Assembly: GCA_028704515.1 (NCBI GenBank)
Contig: JAQWFH010000023.1
Span: 1-32,469, forward strand
Length of the DNA stretch: 32,469 bases
Source of the DNA: Eubacteriales bacterium
GTDB lineage: Bacteria > Bacillota > Clostridia > Peptostreptococcales > Anaerovoracaceae
Direction of reading: 5' to 3'
Shown: piece after piece, positions 32,267 through 32,469 of the stretch
Numbering within the stretch: position 1 is the stretch's first letter
Layout of the letters: each line of letters starts with the position of its first letter
Program-made: the position numbers and the translations under genes
The notes under the pieces: model-generated
Seen by the model: the letters and a program-made list of their open reading frames with translations, nothing else
Databases searched by the model: none
What the model was told of the DNA's origin: nothing

Positions 32267-32315
32267 ATTGCACATGCCCTTTCGATTGTCTTTTGTTAAA
32301 ACAATCTTGTGCAAT
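32267..32315 (-). promoter_or_regulatory. Hairpin in the sigG leader, adjoining the start codon
   Basis: In minus-strand RNA AUUGCACA (32315-32308) pairs perfectly with UGUGCAAU (32274-32267), whose last base touches the AUG. An inner stem GAUUGU/ACAAUC (32306-32301 and 32289-32284) lies inside. The weak ribosome-binding site GAAAGGGCA (32283-32275) is in the nine-base bulge. I recall that the B. subtilis sigG leader also carries a hairpin that lowers translation, so this may be a conserved device. Confidence 0.6.
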
Positions 32316-32367
32316 CACAGCAGTTTTTATTCTGATAATCAGCAGGAAAATTTTGAAGAAAATTGCC

Positions 32368-32469
32368 TTAATTTGCATATTTTTTTATTTCTCTTCGGAG
32401 TCTGCTTATTATCTTTTTTTCCAAACGTGATATGTATGATTGAGAAATGCCCATTTTATCGGCAACTTC
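32368..32469 (-). CDS. sigE: RNA polymerase sporulation sigma factor SigE, C-terminal end
   Basis: The last 33 residues are visible, cut by the window edge: [19 protein letters not shown] and [14 protein letters not shown]. This is the region 4.2 helix-turn-helix and tail of SigE, the early mother-cell sigma factor made as a pro-protein from the spoIIG operon. The sequence [12 protein letters not shown] distinguishes it from SigF/SigG (QVQVSR/QAQVSR). Its position directly upstream of sigG is the usual arrangement. Confidence 0.9.
   Translation of the reverse strand, partial: EVADKMGISQSYISRLEKKIISRLRREIKKYAN

Noticed and set aside
1-32469. CRISPR array, prophage or integrative element
   Set aside because: No regularly spaced repeats, phage structural genes, integrase or attachment repeats were seen.

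Overview
The window looks like chromosomal DNA from a low-GC, endospore-forming, anaerobic member of the Clostridia (Firmicutes). The evidence is three forespore/mother-cell sigma factor genes (sigF, sigG and the tail of sigE), the spoIIA operon, a SpoVAF-type GerA-family protein, a CwlJ/GerQ-like pair, a membrane pyrophosphatase with a K+-dependence signature, and a dnaE-pfkA pair. I cannot place it to genus from sequence alone. No tRNA, rRNA or CRISPR array was seen. Almost all genes lie on the minus strand; the plus strand carries only ykuE-like, dinB, cwlJ-gerQ and an amidase.

Layout from left to right. (1) 1-~180: the 5' end of an IS256-family transposase abutting the end of sigF. (2) 214-1745: spoIIAA-spoIIAB-sigF with a SigH-like promoter. 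(3) 1836-8521: a tightly packed minus-strand run of a BaiN/YhiN-type flavoprotein, a COG2509-type flavoprotein, a secreted GH26 glycosidase, a cysteine desulfurase and thiI. The last two together supply sulfur for tRNA 4-thiouridine. (4) 8587-12513: a metallophosphoesterase (+), an AI-2E-family and a DUF308 membrane protein (-), and dinB (+). (5) 12511-17905: pfkA, dnaE and a short-chain dehydrogenase (all -). (6) 18190-19262: cwlJ-like and gerQ-like spore germination genes (+). (7) 19318-29289: hppA, spoVAF, pyc, mscS and typA (-). (8) 29399-29938: an amidase-3-like protein (+) with a SigK-like promoter. (9) 30035-31237: the remains of a membrane 7TM/EAL cyclic-di-GMP protein (-). (10) 31496-32469: sigG and the end of sigE (-).

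The sporulation genes form a coherent set. SpoIIAA and SpoIIAB control SigF, which together with SigE leads to SigG. SpoVAF, CwlJ and GerQ act in the spore and at germination. The most interesting observation concerns three sporulation genes that lie directly downstream of a co-directional gene: spoIIAA behind thiI, spoVAF behind pyc, and sigG behind sigE. Each can form an RNA hairpin that buries its ribosome-binding site or start region. For spoIIAA the two arms flank the promoter, so only read-through mRNA could form the hairpin. I saw no such pairing upstream of the other leaders I inspected. This suggests a translational insulation device that keeps read-through from a neighbouring gene from making sporulation proteins. 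Further points of interest are two apparently leaderless plus-strand genes (ykuE-like and dinB), an amidase-3 homologue lacking its first zinc histidine, and a decaying cyclic-di-GMP receptor/phosphodiesterase gene.
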